Below, piece by piece: positions 1 to 8,711 of a DNA stretch of 64,000 nucleotides. Numbering within the stretch: position 1 is the first letter of the stretch; each line of letters begins with the position of its first letter. A model generated the notes under the pieces. The model was not told the DNA's origin. It did not search any database and worked only from the letters and a program-made list of their open reading frames with translations. Source of the stretch: Serratia surfactantfaciens (GTDB lineage Bacteria; Pseudomonadota; Gammaproteobacteria; Enterobacterales; Enterobacteriaceae); the NCBI RefSeq assembly GCF_001642805.2, contig NZ_CP016948.1, positions 434,001 to 498,000 of the forward strand, given 5' to 3'. The position numbers and the translations under genes were made by a program.

Positions 1-1
1 G

Positions 2-3000
2 ACTCTGCCTTCTCTGGCGCCGCTCTCGTTTGTCGGCGCATGCCGGCGGCGCATCGCCGCCGCGACACTCCTTTTCCTGATTTGCGCGTTCATCTTTCCG
101 GCGCAGGCGGCGCTGAACGGCGATCTGCCGCAGCGTAGCGAAGTGCAAAGCCAGTTGGAAGCGCTGAACAAACAGAAAGCTCTGACGCCGGTCGAAAAGC
201 TCTCCCAACAGGATTTGACCCGTACGCTGGAGCTGCTGGACGCCATCGAGCGCAACCGGCAGGACGCTGCGCAGCTCAAACAGCAGGTGCAGCAGGCGCC
301 GGCGAAGCTTAATCAGGTCACCGCCGAGCTGGATGCGCTGAAACGGCCTGAAGACAGCGCTGCGGCGCGCGCCGCCCTATTGCCGCTGTCGCTGCGCCAG
401 TTGGAAAGCCGGCTGTATCAAACGCTTGATGAACTGCAAAGCGCGCAGGAGAGCCTCTCCACTTACAACAGCCAACTGGTGTCGCTGCAAACTCAGCCTG
501 AACGGGTGCAGAGCACCATGTATGCCGCTTCGCAGCGTCTGCAGGAGATCCGCAGCCAACTCAGCGGCCAGACGCCGGGGCAAGATTCGCTGCGCAACAG
601 CCAACAGGTCATGCTGGCCACCGAACAGGCGCTGCTCAACGCGCAGCTGGAGCTGCAGCGCAAAAGCCTGGAAGCCAATACCACTTTGCAGGATCTGCTG
701 CAAAAGCAGCGCGACTACACGACGGCGCATATCGACGCGCTGGATCGCTCGGTGCAGCTGCTGCAGGAGATCGTCAACAGCAAGCGGTTGACGCTGTCTG
801 AAAAGACCGCCAAAGAGGCGCAGAACCCGGAAGACGCCACCGATATCCAGCACGATCAGCTGGTCAGCAAGCAGCTGGACGTCAACCGTCAACTGAGCCA
901 GCGGCTGATCGCCGCTACCGAAGAGAGCAACACGCTATTCCAGCAGAACATTCGGGTCAAAAACTGGCTCGATCGCGGGCTGCAGGCGGAGCGCAACCTG
1001 AAAGAGCAGATCCAGGTGCTGAAGGGCAGCTTGGTGTTGTCGCGCATTTTGTATCAGCAGCAGCAAAGTTTGCCGCAGGGCACGCTGTTGGCGGACATGG
1101 ACACGCGCATCGCCGATCTGCGGCTGGAACAGTTCGACATTAATCAGCAGCGCGACGATCTGTTCAAGGGCGAGGATTACATCAACCAACTGGTGACCGA
1201 GAGCAAGGAAAAGGCCGGCCCGGAGGTGATCGACGCGCTGAACGAAATTATCGATATGCGCCGCGAGCTGCTGGATCAGCTGAATAAGCAGCTCAGCAAC
1301 CAGCTGTCGCTGTCGATCAATCTGCAGATCAACCAGCAGCAGCTGACCAGCGTCTACGGTTCGTTGCAGGATACGCTGACCCAGCAGATTTTCTGGGTCA
1401 ACAGCAACAAACCGGTCGATCTGGCGTGGCTCAAGGCGATGCCCGAGGCGGTGCGCGATCAGCTCGCCGGGCTCGATATCAAATTTGACGGCGGCAAGCT
1501 GGTGCAGGGCGGGTTGAATGCGCTGGTGTTCCTGATCCCGCTGCTGTTGGCGATCGGCGTGTTGCGCTGGCGCTACCGGCTGATCGACAACCATTTGCAA
1601 AAGCTGGCCAACGACGTGGGGCAACTGAAGCGCGACAGCCAACTGCACACGCCGAAGGCCATCGCGCTGACCTTGTTGAAGGTACTGCCAGGCGCCGCGC
1701 TGCTGCTCGGCATCGGTTTCTGGATGTATCGCGCCGATTTCGGCATCAGCGACTTTATCTGGGCGCTGTCGCAGCAGCTGGCGCTGTCGTGGCTGGTGTT
1801 CGGCTTCAGCTATCGGATGCTGAAACCGGGCGGTATCGCCGAGCGGCATTTCAACTTCGGGGCCAATCTGTGCGCGCATTACCGCCGTCAGACGCTGCGT
1901 CTGGGGCTGGCGCTGCAGCCGTTGATCTTCTGGTCGGTATTGGGCGAGAAGGCGCCGCTGCGCCTGGTGGAAGACGTCATCGGCCAGATCGTGGTGATGC
2001 TGACGCTGGCGCTGCTCGCGGTGCTGGTGTTCCCGCTGTGTCGCGACAGCTGGCGCGAAAAGGGCTCGCACGCCGTGCGGCTGGTGGTGGTTACCGCCAT
2101 CGCCGCCACGCCGCTGATCCTGCTGGGGCTGATGTTCGCCGGTTACTTCTATACCACGCTGCGATTGGCCAGCCGTTGGATAGACAGCCTGTACCTGTTC
2201 TTCCTGTGGAATATCGTGTATCTGACCGCGCTGCGCGGCCTGAGCGTGGCGGCGCGGCGCCTGGCCTACCGGCGCGCGTTGGCGCGGCGGCAAAACGTAG
2301 CGAAAGAGGGGGCTGAAGGCGGCGAACCGGTGGTGGAAGAGCCGCCGCTGGCGCTCGATCAGATCAACCAGCAATCGCTGCGCCTGACCACCCTGGTGCT
2401 GTTCGCCATCTTCGCCAGCGCCTTCTACGCCATTTGGTCGGATTTGGTGACGGTTATCGCTTACCTGGACAGCATCACGCTGTGGCATTACACCAGCACC
2501 GTGGCGGGCAGCAGCGTGGCGCAGGCGGTGACGCTGGGCAATATGATGGTGGCGATCGCCGCGGTGATCGTCGCTTATGTTCTCACCCGCAACCTGCCCG
2601 GTCTGCTGGAAGTGGTGGTGCTGTCGCGGCTGCAGCTGCGGCAGGGGACTTCCTACGCCATCACCACCGTGCTCACCTACCTGATTACCGCCGTGGGGGC
2701 GGTGGTCGCTCTGGGATCGCTCGGCGTAGCCTGGGACAAACTGCAGTGGCTGGCCGCCGGTTTGACGGTCGGGTTAGGCTTCGGGTTGCAGGAGATCTTC
2801 GCCAACTTCGTCTCCGGTCTGATCATTCTGTTCGAACGCCCGATCCGCATCGGCGATACCATCACTATCGGCACTTTCTCCGGTTCGGTCAGCCGGATCC
2901 GCATTCGCGCCACCACCATTACCGACTTCGATCGCAAAGAGGTGATCATCCCGAACAAGGCGTTCGTCACCGAGCGGCTGATCAACTGGTCGCTGTCCGA

Positions 3001-3370
3001 CACCATCACTCGTGTGCTGATCAAGGTGGGGGTGGCTTACGGCTCCGATCTCGATAAGGTGAAAAAGGTGTTGCTGCAGGCGGCGCACGACAATCCGCGG
3101 GTGATGACCGATCCCGAACCGCAGGTGTTCTTCCTCAACTTCGGTGCCAGCACGCTGGATCACGAACTGCGGCTGTATGTGCGCGAACTGCGCGATCGCA
3201 GCTATACCGTGGACGAATTGAACCGCTCAATCGATCGCCTGTGCCGGGAAAACGGCATCGATATTGCCTTCAATCAGCTGGAGGTGTATCTGCATAACCA
3301 GCAGGGCAATGAAGTGCAGGAAGTGAAGAGAACGCTGTCGCCGGATGAAGGCGGCCAGACGGCGGGCTGA
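2..3370 (+). CDS. mscK: Mechanosensitive channel MscK (KefA), 5' end cut by window
   Basis: Large inner-membrane mechanosensitive channel that opens under osmotic downshock and, in E. coli, is gated by external potassium. The reading frame is open to the first base of the window. Before the first in-frame ATG (position 143) it encodes a hydrophobic secretory signal ending in FPAQAA followed by NGDLP, so the true start lies at or beyond the window edge and the ATG at 143 is not the start. A long periplasmic glutamine-rich helical region (about the first 470 residues) is followed by many membrane segments. The C-terminal MscS-like core shows GLGFGLQEIFANF and the FERPIRIGDT beta domain. The match to E. 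coli MscK runs end to end and is very close in the channel core. Confidence 0.95.
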   Translation, partial: TLPSLAPLSFVGACRRRIAAATLLFLICAFIFPAQAALNGDLPQRSEVQSQLEALNKQKALTPVEKLSQQDLTRTLELLDAIERNRQDAAQLKQQVQQAPAKLNQVTAELDALKRPEDSAAARAALLPLSLRQLESRLYQTLDELQSAQESLSTYNSQLVSLQTQPERVQSTMYAASQRLQEIRSQLSGQTPGQDSLRNSQQVMLATEQALLNAQLELQRKSLEANTTLQDLLQKQRDYTTAHIDALDRSVQLLQEIVNSKRLTLSEKTAKEAQNPEDATDIQHDQLVSKQLDVNRQLSQRLIAATEESNTLFQQNIRVKNWLDRGLQAERNLKEQIQVLKGSLVLSRILYQQQQSLPQGTLLADMDTRIADLRLEQFDINQQRDDLFKGEDYINQLVTESKEKAGPEVIDALNEIIDMRRELLDQLNKQLSNQLSLSINLQINQQQLTSVYGSLQDTLTQQIFWVNSNKPVDLAWLKAMPEAVRDQLAGLDIKFDGGKLVQGGLNALVFLIPLLLAIGVLRWRYRLIDNHLQKLANDVGQLKRDSQLHTPKAIALTLLKVLPGAALLLGIGFWMYRADFGISDFIWALSQQLALSWLVFGFSYRMLKPGGIAERHFNFGANLCAHYRRQTLRLGLALQPLIFWSVLGEKAPLRLVEDVIGQIVVMLTLALLAVLVFPLCRDSWREKGSHAVRLVVVTAIAATPLILLGLMFAGYFYTTLRLASRWIDSLYLFFLWNIVYLTALRGLSVAARRLAYRRALARRQNVAKEGAEGGEPVVEEPPLALDQINQQSLRLTTLVLFAIFASAFYAIWSDLVTVIAYLDSITLWHYTSTVAGSSVAQAVTLGNMMVAIAAVIVAYVLTRNLPGLLEVVVLSRLQLRQGTSYAITTVLTYLITAVGAVVALGSLGVAWDKLQWLAAGLTVGLGFGLQEIFANFVSGLIILFERPIRIGDTITIGTFSGSVSRIRIRATTITDFDRKEVIIPNKAFVTERLINWSLSDTITRVLIKVGVAYGSDLDKVKKVLLQAAHDNPRVMTDPEPQVFFLNFGASTLDHELRLYVRELRDRSYTVDELNRSIDRLCRENGIDIAFNQLEVYLHNQQGNEVQEVKRTLSPDEGGQTAG

Positions 3371-3388
3371 TGAAGAAAGAAGAGGCGA

Positions 3389-3411
3389 AAGGGACAGCGG
3401 CGCTGTCCCTT
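3389..3411. terminator. Bidirectional terminator between mscK and rsmS
   Basis: A perfect 10-bp stem (AAGGGACAGC, 3-nt loop, GCTGTCCCTT) lies between the convergent mscK and rsmS stops. It is followed by TTATT on the plus strand and TTTCG on the minus strand, so it can serve both genes. Confidence 0.7.
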
Positions 3412-3412
3412 A

Positions 3413-3592
3413 TTACTGTCCGGCGGGCAGATAGGGGGAGGTGACGCCGGCGCGCTGCAGCTTTTCCTGATAATCCCGTTTGACGATATCCAGCGCCGCC
3501 AGTGCGGTAGCCGGATCGATTTCGTTGCATTCCAACAGGTAGATCAAGTCTACCGCCAGCTGCAGTTCGGGTGAGGCGTTTTCCAGAGACAT
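3413..3592 (-). CDS. rsmS: Pleiotropic regulatory protein RsmS (YbaM)
   Basis: Short 59-residue protein starting [20 protein letters not shown] and containing [12 protein letters not shown]. This matches enterobacterial YbaM/RsmS (53 aa in E. coli), including the conserved ALDIVKRDY stretch. The start is supported by AGGTG just upstream. In Pectobacterium, RsmS is linked to control of secondary metabolism and virulence through the Rsm system; the E. coli function is unclear. The gene runs convergent to mscK and lies downstream of priC, as in E. coli. It is short enough to be missed by length-filtered gene calling. Confidence 0.88.
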   Translation of the reverse strand: MSLENASPELQLAVDLIYLLECNEIDPATALAALDIVKRDYQEKLQRAGVTSPYLPAGQ

Positions 3593-3698
3593 GGCACCTG
3601 CGCTTATTGATTAATGAGATGAAAAATTCACGTATCGGCAAAGTATAGTGAACCCGGCGCGCAACCGGGAATAATCATTAAAATATTGTGATAAATCT

Positions 3699-4235
3699 TC
3701 AAAAACCGTTTTCTTTGCGTTCGATATTGCGCTCGATGCGCGCCAGCGCCTGACGACAGCGCATCAGCCGCCCCTCCAGCGCCGCCAGCTCGTGCTGCAG
3801 CTTTTGCTGCGCCGCCAGCGTGGTCTGGCGCCCCAGCAGGCTTTCCCGATCCTGAATCATGGCGATCAGCCGGCGTTCGTAGTCCTGATGCTCGGCCAGC
3901 TTGTGGTACAGATCGGCCTCGGGGGCTTCTTTCGGCTGGTTCTTGCGCCGCAGCGCCTGGGTCGCCAGTTCGCGATGCAGGGCGGCGATCTGGGCTACCA
4001 GCTTTTCGGCCAGAAAGGCCACCTGACTGGCGCGGCTGTCGTTGGCTGCGTGTTGCAACTGGGCGAAGTTTTTCTCCACCTCGGCCAGATAGTCGCGCAG
4101 CCGCGTGCCGCGGTTGGCGAACAGGGCGGCGTCGAAGCGCGCCTGCGGGATCGGAACATCGCCGCGCGGGGTGACCTCGGCCGCCAGCGCCGCGATCTGC
4201 TGTGCCAACACCTGTAATAGACGCTGAGTGCTCAC
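3699..4235 (-). CDS. priC: Primosomal replication protein PriC
   Basis: 178-residue protein, close to the 175 aa of E. coli PriC. It starts MSTQRLLQVLAQQIAALAAE and is almost wholly helical and rich in Arg, Gln and Leu, with a basic C-terminus (CRQALARIERNIE), as in the PriC family. PriC restarts stalled replication forks by binding SSB and helping to load DnaB at forks with leading-strand gaps. It is divergent from ybaN and upstream of rsmS, the conserved enterobacterial arrangement. Confidence 0.92.
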   Translation of the reverse strand: MSTQRLLQVLAQQIAALAAEVTPRGDVPIPQARFDAALFANRGTRLRDYLAEVEKNFAQLQHAANDSRASQVAFLAEKLVAQIAALHRELATQALRRKNQPKEAPEADLYHKLAEHQDYERRLIAMIQDRESLLGRQTTLAAQQKLQHELAALEGRLMRCRQALARIERNIERKENGF

Positions 4236-4369
4236 ATAAGCTCCCTCTTGATTTCAACAGGCGTAAGCTTGCCCGCGATCCTGCCGTGAAACAAGCGCCG
4301 CACGCATATTCCGCCGGCGCGGCGCCGATGCTACAGTAGGCGGCAACCGATTGAGGAGCGAAGAGCCGC

Positions 4370-4750
4370 ATGACGCGTGGGTTATTGATCATTTTAGGCT
4401 GGCTGGCGGTGGTGCTGGCGACGTTGGGCGTGGTGCTGCCGCTGCTGCCGACCACGCCGTTCCTGCTGTTGGCCGCCTGGTGCTTCGCCCGCTCTTCGCC
4501 GCGCTTTCATCACTGGCTGCTGCACCGCTCCTGGTTCGGTCCTTACCTGCGCCACTGGCAGCAGCATCGCGCGCTGCCGCCGGGGGCGAAGTGGAAGGCG
4601 GTGCTGGTGATCGTGCTCACCTTCGCCTGTTCGCTGTGGCTGGTGAAAATCTGGTGGGTGCGCGGGCTGTTGCTGCTGATGCTGGCTATTTTGCTGACCT
4701 TTATGCTGCGCCTGCCGGTTATTGACCTGTCGCAACAAAAACAGCGCTGA
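4370..4750 (+). CDS. ybaN: DUF454 inner-membrane protein YbaN
   Basis: 126-residue membrane protein of the YbaN/DUF454 family. An N-terminal hydrophobic pair (ILGWLAVVLATLGVVLPLLPTT) is followed by the family motif PFLLLAAWCFARSSPRFH, then two further hydrophobic segments near residues 78-115. The function is unknown. It lies divergent from priC and just upstream of apt, as in E. coli. Confidence 0.88.
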   Translation: MTRGLLIILGWLAVVLATLGVVLPLLPTTPFLLLAAWCFARSSPRFHHWLLHRSWFGPYLRHWQQHRALPPGAKWKAVLVIVLTFACSLWLVKIWWVRGLLLLMLAILLTFMLRLPVIDLSQQKQR

Positions 4751-4903
4751 TTGTGCGCCGCCGGTTGCATTTGTCCGCCAGTTTGCATAGATTTGGGCGT
4801 TTTCGTGCGCGGATCGCCTACCATTTCTTCTCCGGTGTGTTTCTCCCGGAGGCGGTGGGTGAGCGGCGCACCGGTTTTCAGGCAGTTTTATCAGGCAACA
4901 ATT

Positions 4904-5455
4904 ATGACCGCTACTGCGCAGCAGCTTCAGTTTATTAAAGACAGTATCAAAACCATCCCGGATTATCCGAAGCCGGGCATCCTGTTCCGCGACGTGACCA
5001 GCCTGCTGGAAAACCCGTTGGCCTACGCCGCCAGCATCGAGCTGCTGGTTGAGCGCTATCGCGAAGCGGGCGTGACCAAGGTGGTGGGTACCGAAGCGCG
5101 TGGTTTCCTGTTCGGCGCGCCCGTCGCGCTGGCATTGGGCGTCGGTTTCGTGCCGGTGCGCAAACCGGGCAAACTGCCGCGCGCCACGCTCAGCGAAAGC
5201 TATGAGCTGGAGTACGGCACCGACAAGCTGGAGATCCATACCGACGCCATCACCGCGGGTGACAAAGTGCTGGTGGTGGACGATCTGCTGGCGACCGGCG
5301 GCACCATCGAAGCGACCACCAAACTGATCCGCCGCCTGGGCGGTGAAGTAAAAGACGCCGCGTTCATCATCAACCTGCCGGATCTGGGCGGGGAAGCGCG
5401 TCTGAACAAGCTGGGCATCGATTGCTACTGCCTGGTGGATTTCGCCGGTCATTGA
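4904..5455 (+). CDS. apt: Adenine phosphoribosyltransferase
   Basis: Cytosolic purine-salvage enzyme converting adenine and PRPP to AMP. The 183-residue product equals the E. coli length when translation starts at [10 protein letters not shown]. The frame is open further upstream, but that stretch is not Apt-like and the spacing fits a leader. Visible motifs are [10 protein letters not shown] (about 21-30) and the PRPP-binding loop [11 protein letters not shown] (about 134-144). A leader of about 150 bases separates it from ybaN and may hold its own promoter; dnaX follows 92 bases later. Confidence 0.96.
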   Translation: MTATAQQLQFIKDSIKTIPDYPKPGILFRDVTSLLENPLAYAASIELLVERYREAGVTKVVGTEARGFLFGAPVALALGVGFVPVRKPGKLPRATLSESYELEYGTDKLEIHTDAITAGDKVLVVDDLLATGGTIEATTKLIRRLGGEVKDAAFIINLPDLGGEARLNKLGIDCYCLVDFAGH

Positions 5456-5547
5456 TGCGGCATCGCCCCTCGGGCACAACGGCCTCGCGGATCGCCGCGG
5501 GGCTGTGTTAGCATGACCCTCCAGATTACTCGACTTCTCCGGTATTA

Positions 5548-7506
5548 ATGAGCTATCAGGTTCTCGCCCGTAAGTGGCGCCCTCAAACGTTCGCAGACGT
5601 GGTCGGCCAGGAACATGTCCTGACCGCGCTGGCCAACGGCCTCTCGCTGGGGCGGATCCATCACGCCTATCTGTTCTCGGGCACGCGCGGCGTGGGGAAA
5701 ACCACCATCGCGCGCTTGCTGGCCAAAGGCCTGAACTGTGAAACCGGCATCACCGCCACGCCGTGCGGCCAATGCGACAACTGCCGCGAGATCGAGCAGG
5801 GCCGCTTCGTCGATCTGATCGAGATCGACGCCGCTTCACGAACCAAGGTGGAAGATACCCGCGATCTGCTGGACAACGTCCAGTACGCGCCGGCGCGCGG
5901 CCGCTTCAAGGTCTATCTGATCGATGAAGTGCACATGCTCTCGCGCCACAGCTTCAACGCCTTGCTGAAGACGCTGGAGGAGCCGCCAGCACACGTCAAA
6001 TTCCTGTTGGCCACCACCGATCCGCAAAAATTGCCGGTGACCATTCTTTCCCGCTGCCTGCAGTTTCACCTCAAAGCGCTGGACGTCGATCAGATCCGTC
6101 AGCAGCTGGAAACGGTGCTGACGGCGGAACAGATCACCAGCGACGCCCGCGCGCTGCAGCTGCTGGCGCGCGCCGCCGACGGCAGCATGCGCGATGCGTT
6201 GAGCCTGACCGATCAGGCGATCGCCATGGGGCAGGGGCAGGTGACCGCCACCACCGTCAGCCAGATGCTCGGCACGCTTGATGACGAGCAGCCGCTGGCG
6301 ATCCTCGAAGCGCTGGTCAGCGCCGACGGCGAAAAGGTGATGGCGCAGGTCGCGCAGGCCGCTTCGCGCGGCGTGGACTGGGAAAATCTGCTGGTGGAGA
6401 CGCTGGCGCTATTGCACCGCATTGCGATGGTGCAGCTACTGCCTTCGATGCTCGACAACCACTACGCCGCCGTGGAACAACGGCTGCGTGAGCTGGCGCG
6501 CACCCTGCCGCCGGCCGATGTGCAGCTCTATTACCAGACGCTGTTGGTGGGCCGCAAAGAGCTGGCCTATGCGCCGGATCGCCGTATGGGGGTTGAGATG
6601 ACCCTGCTGCGCGCGCTGGCGTTTCATCCGAAAGCGGTGATCCCGGAGCCGGTGGCGTTGGTGCAGACCGCGCCGGCGCCGATGGCGCAGCCGCAGGCCG
6701 CCGCATCGCAACAGCCGCCGCAGTTTCAGGACGCACCGCCGCCGCTAGGGCAGCCGGCCGCGCCACAGCGACAATCATCGACTCCGTTACCGGATGCCAC
6801 CGCCCAGCTGTTGAAAGCGCGGTCCCAGCTGCAACGGCAGCAGGGAGCATCCACACCAAAAAAGAATGAGCCGGCGGCGCCAGGAATAGCGCGGCCGGCA
6901 AACTCGGCGCTGGGGCGTTTGGCTTCCGTGACCGAGCGTAGCCAGCAGCGCCTGGCGGAGAAGAAGGTGCCGGAAAAACCGGCGAAGCCGGAAGCCTATC
7001 GCTGGCGCGCGCAGACCGAGCCGGAAGCGGCGCCGGAACCGCTGGCGACGCCGAAAGCGCTGCGCACGGCGTTGGAACACGAGAAAACGCCGGAGCTGGC
7101 CGCCAAGCTGGTGGTGGAGTCGCTGGAGCGCGATGCCTGGGCGGCGGAAATCGATAAGTTGAAGATCCCGAAACTGGTGCAGCAGCTGGCGTTAAACGCC
7201 TTCAAGCAGCAGCCGGAGCCGGGCAAAATTAGCCTCCATCTGCGGTCTTCGCAGCGCCATCTGAATTCGCCTTCGGCGCAGAAGACGCTGGCCGACGCGC
7301 TCGGTGAGCTGTATGGCAACCCGGTTGAGCTGACCGTGGTGGAGGACGATAATCCGGCGGAGCGCACCCCGTTGGAATGGCGACAAGCCATCTATGAAGA
7401 AAAACTGGCGCAGGCGCGCCAGTCCATCGATGCGGATACCAACATTCAGACGTTGCGCCGGTTCTTCGACGCGGACCTGGATGAAGAGAGTATTCGCCCC
7501 CTTTAA
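5548..7506 (+). CDS. dnaX: DNA polymerase III subunits tau and gamma
   Basis: Clamp-loader ATPase of the replicative polymerase; full-length tau is 652 residues (E. coli 643). Walker A GTRGVGKTT is at about 45-53. A zinc site is formed by C64, C73, C76 and C79, and Walker B LIDEVHML follows, then the arginine-finger segment LSRCLQFHL. The C-terminal half is a Pro/Ala/Gln-rich linker followed by the DnaB- and alpha-binding domains specific to tau. A -1 frameshift signal at codons 437-439 gives a short gamma form of about 440 residues (separate entry). ybaB and recR follow closely, the conserved dnaX-ybaB-recR group. Confidence 0.97.
   Translation: MSYQVLARKWRPQTFADVVGQEHVLTALANGLSLGRIHHAYLFSGTRGVGKTTIARLLAKGLNCETGITATPCGQCDNCREIEQGRFVDLIEIDAASRTKVEDTRDLLDNVQYAPARGRFKVYLIDEVHMLSRHSFNALLKTLEEPPAHVKFLLATTDPQKLPVTILSRCLQFHLKALDVDQIRQQLETVLTAEQITSDARALQLLARAADGSMRDALSLTDQAIAMGQGQVTATTVSQMLGTLDDEQPLAILEALVSADGEKVMAQVAQAASRGVDWENLLVETLALLHRIAMVQLLPSMLDNHYAAVEQRLRELARTLPPADVQLYYQTLLVGRKELAYAPDRRMGVEMTLLRALAFHPKAVIPEPVALVQTAPAPMAQPQAAASQQPPQFQDAPPPLGQPAAPQRQSSTPLPDATAQLLKARSQLQRQQGASTPKKNEPAAPGIARPANSALGRLASVTERSQQRLAEKKVPEKPAKPEAYRWRAQTEPEAAPEPLATPKALRTALEHEKTPELAAKLVVESLERDAWAAEIDKLKIPKLVQQLALNAFKQQPEPGKISLHLRSSQRHLNSPSAQKTLADALGELYGNPVELTVVEDDNPAERTPLEWRQAIYEEKLAQARQSIDADTNIQTLRRFFDADLDEESIRPL
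6842..6898 (+). promoter_or_regulatory. dnaX: Programmed -1 ribosomal frameshift signal in dnaX
   Basis: All three parts of the E. coli-type signal are present. A Shine-Dalgarno-like AGGGAG is at 6842-6847 and the slippery heptamer A AAA AAG at 6858-6864, ten bases later, in the right phase. A GC-rich stem follows (6871-6880 paired with 6889-6898, one mismatch, 8-nt loop). After slippage the ribosome reads GAA and then stops at TGA (6867-6869), giving the gamma subunit of about 440 residues. Confidence 0.93.
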
Positions 7507-7532
7507 ACGCTGCGCAACGTGCGCGGCCCTAG

Positions 7533-7876
<344 letters not shown>

Positions 7877-7877
<1 letters not shown>

Positions 7878-8482
7878 TGCAAACCAGCCCGCTCCTTGAA
7901 TCCCTGATGGAGGCGCTGCGCTGCCTGCCGGGCGTCGGCCCGAAATCGGCGCAGCGCATGGCGTTCCAACTGCTGCAGCGCGATCGCAGCGGCGGCATGC
8001 GCCTGGCGCAGGCGTTGACGCGCGCGATGTCGGAGATCGGCCACTGTGCCGACTGCCGCACCTTCACCGAACAGGACGTCTGCACTATCTGCGCCAATCC
8101 GCGCCGTCAGCAAAACGGCCAGATTTGCGTGGTAGAAAGCCCGGCGGATATCCACGCCATCGAGCAGACCGGCCAGTTCGCCGGGCGCTACTTTGTGCTG
8201 ATGGGGCATCTGTCGCCGCTGGACGGCATCGGGCCGGGCGATATCGGTCTGGATCGCCTGGAGCAACGGCTGGAAAAGGAAAGCATCACCGAAGTGATCC
8301 TCGCCACCAACCCGACGGTGGAAGGGGAGGCGACCGCCAACTACATCGCCGAGATGTGCGGCCAGTATGGCGTGCTCGCCAGCCGCATCGCCCACGGCGT
8401 GCCGGTGGGCGGCGAGCTGGAGATGGTCGACGGCACCACGCTGTCGCATTCTCTGGCCGGGCGCCACGCCATAAAGTTCTGA
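7877..8482 (+). CDS. recR: Recombination mediator protein RecR
   Basis: 201-residue RecR, the same length as in E. coli. Seen in order: an N-terminal helix-hairpin-helix ([16 protein letters not shown]), a C4 zinc finger (CADCRTF...CTIC), and a Toprim domain with [12 protein letters not shown] and [14 protein letters not shown]. With RecF and RecO it loads RecA on SSB-coated gaps. The start overlaps the ybaB stop. A strong terminator follows 40 bases after the stop. Confidence 0.97.
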
Positions 8483-8522
8483 TGTTTTCCCGGGTGGGGC
8501 CATTCGGCCCCGTCCTATCGCG

Positions 8523-8559
8523 AACAAAGGAGGAAAAACGTGTTTTTTCCTCCTTTGTT
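8523..8559 (+). terminator. Terminator of the dnaX-ybaB-recR operon
   Basis: A perfect 16-bp inverted repeat (AACAAAGGAGGAAAAA, 5-nt loop CGTGT, and its complement) with A- and T-rich arms lies directly after recR. On the transcript the 3' arm contains a run of six U. Confidence 0.85.
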
Positions 8560-8635
8560 GTTATCAGCCGAAAATCAATAATTGGGCGCGGCCGTTCGGT
8601 CCCAGCGTTTTTTGCCAAAAATTTCCCACCGTCCG

Positions 8636-8664
8636 CTTGAAAAACAACACCCTGACCCTCATCT
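8636..8664 (+). promoter_or_regulatory. Likely sigma-32 heat-shock promoter of htpG
   Basis: CTTGAAA at 8636-8642 matches the sigma-32 -35 element exactly. After 13 bases CCCTCATCT (8656-8664) resembles the -10 consensus CCCCATNT with one inserted base. It ends about 48 bases before the htpG start, and htpG is a known heat-shock gene. Confidence 0.72.
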
Positions 8665-8711
8665 GATCCTCATTGTTCGATTTTGGTAGCCATTGTCTTT
8701 TGAGGTAATCA

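Noticed and set aside
935..2488. Long open frame of about 517 codons antisense to mscK
   Set aside because: Gln/Arg/His-rich composition with no motif. It is the reverse-strand shadow of a GC-rich gene with strong homology on the plus strand.
4753..4871. 9-bp inverted repeat (GTGCGCCGC/GCGGCGCAC) flanking the apt leader
   Set aside because: About 100 bases apart in GC-rich DNA; expected by chance and not tied to any known leader.
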